From Candidatus Bipolaricaulota bacterium (GTDB lineage Bacteria > Bipolaricaulota > Bipolaricaulia > RBG-16-55-9), in assembly GCA_015487455.1 (NCBI GenBank), contig WFPR01000045.1:1-9218 (forward strand): a stretch of 9,218 bases of DNA. The letters run 5' to 3'. Positions 1 to 6,936 of the stretch are shown here, one piece after another. Both the position numbers and the translations under genes were made by a program. Position 1 is the first letter of the stretch, and the number at the start of each line of letters is the position of its first letter. The notes under the pieces were generated by a model, which saw only the letters and a program-made list of their open reading frames with translations, was not told the DNA's origin and searched no databases.

Positions 1-59
1 CTCTCTCCCTCCCTCTCCCCCGCTCGCGCTCGGGCTTGAGCTCGGGCTCGGGAGGCGAG
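1..59 (-). repeat. Simple-sequence tract encoding a low-complexity C-terminal tail of the ATPase
   Basis: On the plus strand this is a CT-rich run followed by imperfect copies of GCTCGG/GCTCGC. Read on the minus strand in the ATPase frame it encodes alternating Arg-Ala and then Gly/Glu/Arg residues beyond the usual end of the protein family. It looks like a slippage-type expansion at the gene end rather than conserved domain sequence. Confidence 0.4.
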
Positions 60-1589
60 CGCCTCGTCGAGGGGGACGCCGCCCATGAGCAGCCCGATCG
101 TCTCGCGGTCGAGCCGCTCTCGGGGCGCCACGCCCGTGAACCGCCCCTCGTACATCACGCCGACGCGGTCGGCCAGCTGGAGCACCTCGTCGAGGTCGGC
201 CGAGACGAGCAGCACGGCCACGCCCGCGTCGCGCAGCCGGACGAGCAGGTCGCGGATGTACTGGGTCGCGGCCACGTCCAGCCCGCGGGTGGGGTGGGCG
301 GCGATCACGAGCTTGGGCCGCTTGCTCAGCTCCCGCCCGACGACGAGCTTCTGCTGGTTGCCGCCGCTCAGCGCCCCCGCCGGAGCGCGCACCCCCGGCG
401 CCTGGATCGCGAACTCCCGGATCAGCTCGCGGGCGTGCGCGTAGACGGCCCGCCAGCGCAGGCGGCCCAGCGCCCCCCGGAAGCGGGGGAAGCGCTGCAG
501 GCCCAAGATGCTGTTCTCCGCGACCGTGAAGGGCAGGATCAGCCCCATCCGGCGGCGGTCCTCCGGGATGTGGGCCACGCCCAGCGCGCCGATCTGACCG
601 GGCGAGAGCCCCCGCAGGCTCCGCCCCCCCAGCCGAACCTCGCCCTCGAAGGGCCGCAGGCCCGTGAGGGCCTCCACCAGCTCCGTCTGGCCGTTCCCCT
701 GCACCCCCGCGATCGCGAAGATCTCGCCCTCACGGACGTCGAACGAGACGCCGCGGACGGCCTCCGTCTTCAAGTCCCCTTGAACCCTCAGCCCGCGCAC
801 GGTCAGGACGGGGTCGCCCGCCCCGCGCCGTGCCCGCTCGACTTGGGGGACGACCTCGCGCCCGACCATGAGCGTCGAGAGCGTCTCGGGCGTGGCCTCG
901 TGGGTGGACAGCGTCGCGACGACCCGCCCGCCGCGCAGCACCGTGATGCGATCCGTGATCTCCAGCACCTCCTTGAGCTTGTGGGTGATGAAGATCACGG
1001 TCTTCCCCTGGGCCTTGAGGCCCCGAAGGGTCCGGAACAGCTCCTCCGCCTCCTGGGGGGTGAGCACGGCGGTGGGCTCGTCTAGAATGAGCAAATCGAC
1101 GTCCCGATAGAGCATCTTGAGGATCTCGATCCGCTGCTGGACGCCCACGGGCAGCCGCTCCACGGGGACGTCGAGCGGGGCCTTGAGCCCCGAGCGCTCC
1201 ATGATCGCGTGGAGCCTCTGGGCGATCGGCCGGGCGCGCACGGCGCCGAGCAGCGGGCCGCCCTCGGCCCCCAGCGCGACGTTCTCGAGCCCCGTGAACG
1301 GCCCGACGAGCGCGAAGTGCTGATGGACCATCCCGATGCCCGCGGCCAGCGCCTCCCGCGGCGAGCGGAACCGCACCTCGACGCCCTTCCAGAGGAGGCG
1401 CCCGGCCGTCGGGGGGAGCAGCCCCGATAGAATTTTCGTGAGGGTCGTCTTCCCCGCGCCGTTCTCGCCCAGCAGCCCGTGGATCTCCCCCGGCTGCACG
1501 GCGAAGTTGACGTCCCGGAGGGCCACGGTGCCGTCGGGGTAGACCTTGGTGAGCCCTCGCGTCTCGATGAGCGGCGGCTGTCCGGCCAT
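1..1589 (-). CDS. BMP-type (nucleoside/simple sugar) ABC importer ATP-binding protein, two fused nucleotide-binding domains; 3' end beyond the window
   Basis: Energising subunit of an ABC importer paired with the BMP-family binding protein encoded just upstream. The frame opens at ATG 1589 with GAGGAAG eight bases before it and stays open for 529 codons to the left edge without a stop. Domain 1 has Walker A GENGAGKTT (residues 41-49), Q-loop around HQHF (89-92), the family-type signature LPVGVQQRIEILK (146-158), Walker B DLLILDEPTA (165-174) and switch His in ITHKL. Domain 2 has a degenerate Walker A, GVQGNGQTEL, without the lysine, then LSGGNQQKLV and a degenerate Walker B ending HPTRGLD. 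One intact and one degenerate ATP site is usual for this family (RbsA, YufO/NupA-like). The tail beyond about residue 510 is low-complexity Arg/Ala/Gly/Glu; family members are about 500-520 residues, so the stop is probably very near. Permease genes are expected past the left edge. The substrate is inferred from the BMP partner and neighbouring deoC/mtnA, not seen. Confidence 0.93.
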   Translation of the reverse strand, partial: MAGQPPLIETRGLTKVYPDGTVALRDVNFAVQPGEIHGLLGENGAGKTTLTKILSGLLPPTAGRLLWKGVEVRFRSPREALAAGIGMVHQHFALVGPFTGLENVALGAEGGPLLGAVRARPIAQRLHAIMERSGLKAPLDVPVERLPVGVQQRIEILKMLYRDVDLLILDEPTAVLTPQEAEELFRTLRGLKAQGKTVIFITHKLKEVLEITDRITVLRGGRVVATLSTHEATPETLSTLMVGREVVPQVERARRGAGDPVLTVRGLRVQGDLKTEAVRGVSFDVREGEIFAIAGVQGNGQTELVEALTGLRPFEGEVRLGGRSLRGLSPGQIGALGVAHIPEDRRRMGLILPFTVAENSILGLQRFPRFRGALGRLRWRAVYAHARELIREFAIQAPGVRAPAGALSGGNQQKLVVGRELSKRPKLVIAAHPTRGLDVAATQYIRDLLVRLRDAGVAVLLVSADLDEVLQLADRVGVMYEGRFTGVAPRERLDRETIGLLMGGVPLDEALASRARAQARARAGEREGE

Positions 1590-1663
1590 CTTCTTCGCTT
1601 CCTCGCTTTTTTCGATTGCTTTGGAGGCTTGTTACGCCGAGCGCGCTCGCAGCCTGAAAGCAG

Positions 1664-1701
1664 GAAGGGACCGGCTGGCCCTCCCCTCAGCCGGTCCCTT
1701 C
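1664..1701 (-). terminator. 14-bp perfect stem-loop between the BMP binding protein and ATPase genes (attenuator or mRNA-stabilising hairpin)
   Basis: Arms 1664-1677 and 1688-1701 are exact reverse complements (minus-strand 5' arm GAAGGGACCGGCTG... core AAGGGACCGGCTG), with a 10-nt loop. No U-run follows on either strand, so a strong intrinsic terminator is unlikely. Placed 71 nt after the binding-protein stop and 74 nt before the ATPase start, it fits the common arrangement in which a hairpin downstream of a solute-binding-protein gene keeps that mRNA more abundant than the downstream ATPase/permease part. The hairpin is seen; the role is inferred. Confidence 0.5.
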
Positions 1702-1741
1702 GTCGCGCTCATGAGGCGGTGGATGGAACGGGCTCGCGTCG

Positions 1742-1777
1742 CCTCACCTCACCTTACGTTCGTTACGTCACGTCACG
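1742..1777. repeat. Short tandem repeats across the end of the BMP gene
   Basis: CCTCACCTCACC is followed by TTACG, TTCG, TTACG, TCACG and TCACG; the stop codon of the binding-protein gene (1773-1775) lies in the last unit. It resembles the simple repeats at the ends of mtnA and the ATPase gene in this window. No function is evident. Confidence 0.35.
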
Positions 1778-2987
1778 GGTACTGCTCGCGGACCTGGGCG
1801 ATCTGCTCGGGGGTGTCGGCCTCGGGCAGCTCGATCTCGCCCGCCCTGAGCGCCGACTGGAACTCGTCCAGCGCCACCCAGACGTACGCCGGGACGGAGA
1901 TCCGGGCCTGGATGACCTTGGCCAGCACCTCGTCGGGGGTCCCGGCCAGCGGGTAGCCCGCGTTCACGGCGAAGTCGATGAACGTCTTGACGTCCTGGAT
2001 CGTGCTGAAGCCCGTCCCCTCCTGCTTGAGCCCGAGGAGGAGGTCCCGGCCGCCGTAGGCTTGAGCGTCGGGCTGCTGGAGCGCCTGCCGGACGGCCTCG
2101 TACGTCCCGACGTCGACCCGCTTCCGGCCCGAGGCCAGGATGAAGCCGGGCTTGATGTACTCCTGGGCGGCGTCGGCGCCGTAGGCGAAGGGCGGCCCGA
2201 TCTCGCGGCCCTCGGCGCGCGCCGCCTCCTCGACCGCGTCGAAGACGCCGAGGTGCGTCGCGCCCGCGATCCCGAGCAGGTTGCGGGCGCCGGCCTGCAG
2301 CAGCGCCTCAGCCGTCGTCTTGCCCAGCGCGGGGTCGTCGAACCGCCCCGTGTAGGGGACGCGCACCTCGAGGGTCGCGCCCTCGCCGACGTAGCGGTTG
2401 TACCAGGCGACGGCCCAGTGGGCGCCGAAGCGGTAGCCCGCCTCGTAGCGCCAGACGGGCGGGATCTCCGCGCCCGCCACCGCGCCGATGAGCTTATCGC
2501 CGTTGGCCAGGGCCACCAGGGCCGCGACCACGCCGACGGGCGCCCCCGCCTCCTGCTCCCGGAAGAGCACCCCCAACAAGTTGGGGACGTCGAAGCTCGG
2601 CCCGTCGATGAAGGCGAACCTCTGCTGGGGGAACTGGCGCGCGGCCTCGGGCAGCGCGTCGCTCAGCAGGAACCCGACGCCGATGATGACCAAGCACTCC
2701 CCGGAGCGGGCCAAGGTCTGCAAGTCCGGAAGGAACGCCGCCTCGCTCGCGGCCGTCGCGGTCCGAATCTCGAGCCCGAACTCCTCCGCGGCCTGCTGCG
2801 CCCCGAGGAGGGCCATGTCGTTGAAGCTGAGATCCCCCGGCCCCGTCTGGTCGAAGTACAGACAAATGGCACCCTGGGCTTGGCCGAGCGCCTGCGGGGT
2901 CAGGCCCGATCCGAGCGACAACGCCCACAAGCCCACGACCCCGATCAGCGCGCCCGCCAGCCACCCTCGCCACGACGTCGTCCGCAT
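1773..2987 (-). CDS. BMP-family (Med/PnrA-like) ABC transporter substrate-binding protein
   Basis: Extracytoplasmic binding protein of 404 residues; the family (bmp, TmpC/PnrA/Med) typically binds purine or other nucleosides for import. Residues 1-9 are basic and polar, 10-28 form a hydrophobic segment, and a plausible cleavage site follows at ALGQA (33-37): a signal peptide. No lipobox cysteine is present, unlike the many lipoprotein members. The mature part starts GAICLYF, then the family hallmark GDLSFNDMALLGAQ (51-64), followed by a VIIGVGFLLSDAL segment (100-112) and FAFIDG (124-129), typical of the first lobe. ATG 2987 is chosen because AAGGAGGT (3004-2997) sits nine bases upstream, the best ribosome binding site in the window, consistent with high expression. 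Downstream is the ATPase gene; upstream are the aldolase, mtnA and deoC, supporting a nucleoside or 5'-modified nucleoside as ligand. The ligand itself is inferred. Confidence 0.92.
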   Translation of the reverse strand: MRTTSWRGWLAGALIGVVGLWALSLGSGLTPQALGQAQGAICLYFDQTGPGDLSFNDMALLGAQQAAEEFGLEIRTATAASEAAFLPDLQTLARSGECLVIIGVGFLLSDALPEAARQFPQQRFAFIDGPSFDVPNLLGVLFREQEAGAPVGVVAALVALANGDKLIGAVAGAEIPPVWRYEAGYRFGAHWAVAWYNRYVGEGATLEVRVPYTGRFDDPALGKTTAEALLQAGARNLLGIAGATHLGVFDAVEEAARAEGREIGPPFAYGADAAQEYIKPGFILASGRKRVDVGTYEAVRQALQQPDAQAYGGRDLLLGLKQEGTGFSTIQDVKTFIDFAVNAGYPLAGTPDEVLAKVIQARISVPAYVWVALDEFQSALRAGEIELPEADTPEQIAQVREQYP

Positions 2988-3032
2988 GCCCTCTCGACCT
3001 CCTTGGGATGTGAAGTGGGGTTTTCCCCGCGA

Positions 3033-3062
3033 ATTGTAAACGCTGCCTCACTCGGGGATCAA
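3033..3062 (-). promoter_or_regulatory. Candidate sigma70-like promoter of the BMP transporter genes
   Basis: On the minus strand TTGATC (3062-3057), an 18-bp spacer, then TACAAT (3038-3033). The -35 matches TTGACA at 4 of 6, the -10 matches TATAAT at 5 of 6. The element spans the aldolase stop codon (3050-3048) and would start transcription near 3026, about 40 nt before the binding-protein ATG. Just downstream GGGG-TTTT-CCCC (3017-3028) forms a small inverted repeat around the predicted start site that could be an operator. This would let the transporter be expressed independently of deoC-mtnA-aldolase. Confidence 0.5.
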
Positions 3063-3632
3063 CCCGCCGAGGCGCAGGAGCCAGGCGACGCGCGCCTGGC
3101 GCTCGACGATCTGCGCCCGCGTGAGGGCCTCCTCGAGCGTGCGCCCGACGGTCACGAGCCCGTGGCGGGCCAGCAGCGCCGCCCCTCGATCCCGCAGGGC
3201 CGCAACGGCGTTCCGGGCGAGCGCCGGGGTGCCCGAGGGCGCGTAGGCGGCCACCCGCACGTCGCCGCCCACAAGGGCTTGAAGCTCCTCCGTGCGCGCG
3301 GGCAGGGGCTCACCCAGAAAGCTCCACGCCTGGGCGTAGAGCCCGTGGGCGTGCACGATCGCTTGGACGTCAGGGTGGGCTCGATAGATGGCCGCGTGGA
3401 GTCGCCACTCCGACGAGGGCGCCCCCTCCGAGAGCGCCCGCCCCTCGAGGCTCATCGTCACGACGTCACGGGTCGTCATGCGCTCGTAGGGCCGCCCCGT
3501 GGGCGTGATGTGCATGACGTCGGGGCGCTCGGGGTCGCGGGCGCTCACGTTCCCCAGGCTCCCGACGACCAGGCCGGCGCGGCGCAGCCGTCGGGCCGTC
3601 CGGACGACCTGCCGCTTCAGCTCAAGCCGCAA
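3048..3632 (-). CDS. Class II (zinc-dependent) sugar-phosphate aldolase, fuculose-phosphate aldolase-like; candidate 5-(methylthio/deoxy)ribulose-1-phosphate aldolase
   Basis: Class II aldolase/adducin-fold enzyme expected to split a ketose 1-phosphate into dihydroxyacetone phosphate and an aldehyde in the cytoplasm. With a TTG start at 3632 it has 194 residues: GSLGNVSAR (24-32) and ITPTGRPYE phosphate/active-site loops, catalytic Glu75 in PSSEWRLH, zinc ligands His94 and His96 in VHAHG, His157 in ARHGLV. Each lies exactly two residues after the E. coli FucA counterpart (Glu73, His92, His94, His155, recalled), which supports this start; a GTAG-type weak site (GTGAG) lies six bases upstream. 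GTG 3653, overlapping the mtnA stop, is an alternative giving 201 residues. The Glu and PSSEWRLH context argue for aldolase over MtnB dehydratase, which is in the same fold. Next to mtnA it is a candidate for the DHAP-shunt aldolase (Ald2/DrdA-like). The C-terminus is about 20 residues shorter than FucA, and the position of FucA Tyr113 seems to be Glu. True substrate unproven. Confidence 0.85.
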   Translation of the reverse strand: MRLELKRQVVRTARRLRRAGLVVGSLGNVSARDPERPDVMHITPTGRPYERMTTRDVVTMSLEGRALSEGAPSSEWRLHAAIYRAHPDVQAIVHAHGLYAQAWSFLGEPLPARTEELQALVGGDVRVAAYAPSGTPALARNAVAALRDRGAALLARHGLVTVGRTLEEALTRAQIVERQARVAWLLRLGGLIPE

Positions 3633-3639
3633 TTCGAGC

Positions 3640-4754
<1,115 letters not shown>

Positions 4755-4758
<4 letters not shown>

Positions 4759-4982
4759 GCGGACTTAAGGGCCTTTTTGGCCTTCTCCGGCAGCTCAATC
4801 GGCACGAACAACGCTGTCGGGTACAGATACCCGTCCGGCTCGGAGGTGTCCTCGTCGACGACGCGGATTAAATCGTGAGCTTCCGCCGTCGGGTCCTGCA
4901 GGCGGCGGTACACCTTGCCGACGATCAGGCTGGTCTCAAACCCCTCGTTGCTGATACAAAGGACGAACTCGCTCGCTTTCAT
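4755..4982 (-). CDS. Small conserved hypothetical protein, second gene of an accessory pair
   Basis: A 75-residue acidic protein of unknown function starting MKASEFVLCISNEGFETS. No signal peptide or membrane segment. It contains GKVYRRL (22-28), a LIRVVDED stretch and a YLYPTALFVPIELP stretch near the C-terminus. From memory, similar short proteins (FVLCI-N-E ... KVY ... RVIDESGEDYLYP...FVP) occur widely in cyanobacteria and other bacteria, generally as uncharacterised genes and often beside a relative of the 76-residue protein encoded upstream here. ATG 4982 is chosen over the adjacent TTG 4985; it lies 6 nt after the upstream gene's stop. Its TGA overlaps the mtnA ATG. GC content is lower than in the flanking genes. 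A toxin-antitoxin-like or other accessory role is possible but not shown. Confidence 0.75.
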
Positions 4983-4988
4983 CAAAAA

Positions 4989-5222
4989 TCAACCGAGCAA
5001 TCGCTTGATTTTGAACTCCTTGCGCCCAACGCCATGGGCTTCGTACCAGTGTATCTCGGCCTTATGAATCGTGCCATCCGGGAGCTCCACTAAAGCAATG
5101 CCCTTCATCTTGCGCCAGCGGCCGCGCCCGTACTTGCGCTCCAGCTCCCGCCGCAGGCGAACCCCTCGGCCGGACGCGATCACCTCAACGTCTTGAATTT
5201 CACCGAGGATCTTAAACCGCAC
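4989..5222 (-). CDS. Small basic conserved hypothetical protein, first gene of an accessory pair
   Basis: A 77-residue basic protein of unknown function. The N-terminus reads RFKILGEIQDVEVIASG, followed by an Arg-rich stretch RLRRELERKYGRGRWRKMKG (23-42), then VELPDGTIHKAEIHWYEAHG (45-64) and a final KEFKIKRLL. I recall the RWRKMKG...A.V.LPDG....AE.HWYEAHG pattern from uncharacterised small proteins, typically next to a second small gene as here. Start is GTG 5222: GGAG (5233-5230), inside the last codons of deoC, sits seven bases upstream, and the residues after it match the family's usual opening. It begins 4 nt after the deoC stop. The row of 60 bases at 4981-5040, covering the gene end and the junction, is only 48% GC against about 70% in flanking genes, which suggests transfer. 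The basic, aromatic-rich make-up would fit nucleic acid binding, but no domain is certain. Confidence 0.75.
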   Translation of the reverse strand: MRFKILGEIQDVEVIASGRGVRLRRELERKYGRGRWRKMKGIALVELPDGTIHKAEIHWYEAHGVGRKEFKIKRLLG

Positions 5223-5226
5223 TGCA

Positions 5227-5910
5227 CTACTCCGGGGCGCCCTCGACGATCTGGACCCCGGCGCTGGTCCCGAGCCGATCCGCGCCCGCCTCGATGAGGG
5301 CCACGGCCTGCTCGTAGGTGCGGATGCCCCCGGCCGCCTTGATGCCCATCCCCTCGCCCACGGCCCCCTTGAGCAGCTTGACGTCCTCCACGGTCGCGCC
5401 GCCGGGGCCGAAGCCCGTCGACGTCTTCACGAAGTCGGCCCCGGCCGCCTTGGCCAGGATGCACCCGGCCACCTTCTGCTCGTCGCTCAGCAAGGCCGTC
5501 TCCAGGATGACCTTGAGCGCGACGGGGCGGGGGCTCTTCCGCGTCTCCTCGCGGACGGCTAAGATCTCCTCGAGCACGCGGGCGTAGTCGCGCTCCTTGA
5601 GCGCCGCCACGTTGATGACCATGTCCAGCTCGTCGGCCCCGTCGCGGATCGCCCGCTCGGCCTCGACCGCCTTGACCGCCCCCACGCTCGTCCCGTGCGG
5701 GAAGCCCACGACCGTGACGACCTTGACGCGGCCCGTCGCGTCCTGCTCCTTGAGCACGGCCTTGGCCAGCGCCACGTGGCAGGGGTTGACGCAGACGCCG
5801 TAGAACCCGTGGTGGATGGCCTCCTCGCAGAGCCGCCGGACGCGCTCCGTGGGGACGTCCGGTCCCAGCGCCGTGTGCTCGATGCGGCTCGCCAGCTCCG
5901 CGCGCCTCAT
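5227..5910 (-). CDS. deoC: Deoxyribose-phosphate aldolase
   Basis: Class I aldolase cleaving 2-deoxy-D-ribose 5-phosphate to glyceraldehyde 3-phosphate and acetaldehyde, the last step of deoxynucleoside catabolism. The 227-residue protein matches the short bacterial DeoC length. Seen: RIEHTALGPDV at the N-terminus, YGVCVNP (37-43), VVGFPHGT (67-74), catalytic Asp96 in DELDMVIN, KVILET (133-138), the Schiff-base Lys162 in FVKTSTGFGPGGAT, and Lys191 in GIKAAGGIRTYE, with C-terminal GADRLGTSAG phosphate-binding loop. All catalytic residues are present. ATG 5910 is chosen for family fit, although AAGGGAGG (5934-5927) is 16 nt away, longer than ideal; TTG 5946 would add 12 non-conserved residues. 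It is the first gene of the leftward operon, followed after 4 nt by the small gene pair and then mtnA. Confidence 0.96.
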   Translation of the reverse strand: MRRAELASRIEHTALGPDVPTERVRRLCEEAIHHGFYGVCVNPCHVALAKAVLKEQDATGRVKVVTVVGFPHGTSVGAVKAVEAERAIRDGADELDMVINVAALKERDYARVLEEILAVREETRKSPRPVALKVILETALLSDEQKVAGCILAKAAGADFVKTSTGFGPGGATVEDVKLLKGAVGEGMGIKAAGGIRTYEQAVALIEAGADRLGTSAGVQIVEGAPE

Positions 5911-5932
5911 GAGACCGCGATCCCGTCCTCCC

Positions 5933-5962
5933 TTGCGATGGCCCAAGTGTATCGGCTACACT
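5933..5962 (+). promoter_or_regulatory. Candidate promoter of the rdx-nadM-HD operon
   Basis: TTGCGA (5933-5938), 18-bp spacer, TACACT (5957-5962); each hexamer matches the sigma70 consensus at 4 of 6. Predicted start near 5969 leaves a leader of about 70 nt before ATG 6040. It overlaps, symmetrically, the leftward deoC promoter candidate. Confidence 0.4.
5946..5962. promoter_or_regulatory. Palindromic operator candidate AGTGTA-N5-TACACT in the divergent promoter region
   Basis: A perfect 6-bp inverted repeat with a 5-nt centre, where each arm is the -10 hexamer of one of the two divergent promoters. A dimeric repressor bound here would block both directions. The palindrome is seen; the regulator is unknown and not encoded in the window. 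Confidence 0.4.
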
Positions 5963-5975
5963 GACGCGGCATCAA
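5946..5975 (-). promoter_or_regulatory. Candidate promoter of the deoC operon
   Basis: On the minus strand TTGATG (5975-5970), 18-bp spacer, TACACT (5951-5946); each hexamer matches sigma70 consensus at 4 of 6. Transcription would begin near 5939, about 30 nt before the deoC ATG. Confidence 0.4.
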
Positions 5976-6000
5976 CCCATCCGCGCAGCTCAAGCCGATG

Positions 6001-6014
6001 GCCCCGATCGGGGC
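6001..6014. promoter_or_regulatory. 14-bp perfect palindrome GCCCCGATCGGGGC in the leader of the rdx gene
   Basis: Fully self-complementary, 26 nt before the rdx ATG. It may be a protein binding site; a hairpin would need a loop in its centre. In GC-rich DNA such palindromes can arise by chance, so the functional claim is weak. Confidence 0.3.
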
Positions 6015-6039
6015 ACGAGGGCGAAGGGGAGCGATCAGG

Positions 6040-6303
6040 ATGGCGAGCGGAGGGCGGGCGCGCGTCTCCGTCGAGTACTGCGTCGAGTGCCTGTTCCTGG
6101 GCCGGGCTTTGGAGGTCGCCCAGGCGCTCCTCGAGCGCTTCCCCGACGCGCTGGAGGCCGTGGAGCTACGCCCCGGCCACGCCGGGGTCTTCACCGTGGC
6201 GCTCGACGGGGAGCCGCTCTGGACCATCGGCGAGGACGGCCGCCCGCCTCAACCCGAGGCGGTCGTCCAGCTCGTGGAGCGGAAGCTGCAGCGGGCCGTC
6301 TGA
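6040..6303 (+). CDS. Rdx family (SelW/SelT/SelH-like) thioredoxin-fold protein, cysteine form
   Basis: An 87-residue small redox protein. The hallmark is VSVEYCVECLFLGRA (9-23): a beta strand ending in Cys14-x-x-Cys17, followed by a helix, as in bacterial Rdx/SelW-like proteins in which the second strand-helix unit follows (AVELRPGHAGVFTVALDG, then LWTIGEDGRPP and a C-terminal helix). The selenoprotein forms have selenocysteine at the CxxC; here both are ordinary Cys codons and there is no in-frame TGA. Start ATG 6040 is preceded by an AAGGGGAGC-like site about eight bases away and gives the usual family length; the frame is open further upstream but lacks similarity. It is first in a tight rightward group with nadM (31-nt gap). 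Family function is a presumed thiol-disulfide oxidoreductase; physiological partners are unknown. Confidence 0.85.
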   Translation: MASGGRARVSVEYCVECLFLGRALEVAQALLERFPDALEAVELRPGHAGVFTVALDGEPLWTIGEDGRPPQPEAVVQLVERKLQRAV

Positions 6304-6334
6304 GCCGGATCGAAGCGGGGAGGGAGCGAGCGCG

Positions 6335-6931
6335 ATGGCCACCAGCCCAAGCCCGACGCGGGCGCTGTTCTTGGGGCGGTTCCAGCCGTTCCACAACGGC
6401 CACGAGGCCGTGATCCGCAAGATCGCCGCCGACGTCGATGAACTCATCATCGCCGTCGGGAGCGCCCAGTACAGCCACACCCTGCGCGACCCCTTCACCG
6501 CCGGGGAGCGGATCATGATGATCACCCAGACGCTCAAGGACCTGCCCATCACGCTCTACGTCCTGCCCGTCGAGGACATCGAGCAGAACGCGCTCTACGT
6601 GGCGCACATCAAGCGCCTCACGCCCCCCTTCGACCTCGTCTACTCGAACAACCCCCTCGTCATCCGGCTCTTTGAGGAGGCGGGGGTCCCGGTGCGGCGG
6701 ATGCCCCCCGTCAACCGCGAGCGCTTCTGGGGCACGAAGATCCGCGAGCTGATGCTGGCCGGGGACGACCGGTGGCGTCAGTACGTCCCCAAGGCCGTCG
6801 CGCGGGTGATCGACGAGATCGACGGGATCGGCCGCCTGCGCCAGATCACCCAGGCCGACCACGCCGCCCAGCTCCAGGCCCGGACGCCGCCCTGGGAGGA
6901 GGTCCACCACAACAAGAGGACGGGGCTTTGA
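6335..6931 (+). CDS. nadM: Nicotinamide-nucleotide adenylyltransferase, archaeal type
   Basis: Joins NMN and ATP to NAD+ and pyrophosphate (EC 2.7.7.1). The 198-residue protein opens with the nucleotidyltransferase motif LFLGRFQPFHNGH (11-23: GxFxPxHxGH type), then a DELIIAVGSAQYSHTLRDPF segment (35-54) and GERIMMI, both characteristic of the archaeal NadM family and not of bacterial NadD. The second conserved motif, usually ISxTxIR, appears as FWGTKIRELM. About 20 residues at the C-terminus go beyond the typical archaeal length of about 170-180. ATG 6335 has AGGGAG (6321-6326) eight bases upstream. Position between an Rdx gene and an HD-hydrolase gene suggests a single NAD or redox related transcript. 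NadM in bacteria is less common than NadD; whether a nadD also exists cannot be told from here. Confidence 0.93.
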   Translation: MATSPSPTRALFLGRFQPFHNGHEAVIRKIAADVDELIIAVGSAQYSHTLRDPFTAGERIMMITQTLKDLPITLYVLPVEDIEQNALYVAHIKRLTPPFDLVYSNNPLVIRLFEEAGVPVRRMPPVNRERFWGTKIRELMLAGDDRWRQYVPKAVARVIDEIDGIGRLRQITQADHAAQLQARTPPWEEVHHNKRTGL

Positions 6932-6936
6932 CGCCC

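Noticed and set aside
3048..3632. MtnB (methylthioribulose-1-phosphate dehydratase) as the identity of the class II aldolase-fold gene next to mtnA.
   Set aside because: The PSSEWRLH active site with Glu at the FucA Glu73 position fits aldolases better. Not excluded absolutely; a phylogeny would decide.
4769..4784. GGGCCTTTTTGGCC as an intrinsic terminator.
   Set aside because: It lies in the coding end of the small gene just before mtnA, the stem is only about 4 bp, and the T-run is in the loop rather than after the stem.
5963..6039. A riboswitch in the roughly 70-nt leader before the rdx gene.
   Set aside because: Only a 14-bp palindrome is visible; no known aptamer core could be recognised and the leader is short.
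6040..6303. Selenocysteine in the Rdx/SelW-like protein.
   Set aside because: Both CxxC positions are normal Cys codons and no in-frame TGA interrupts the gene.
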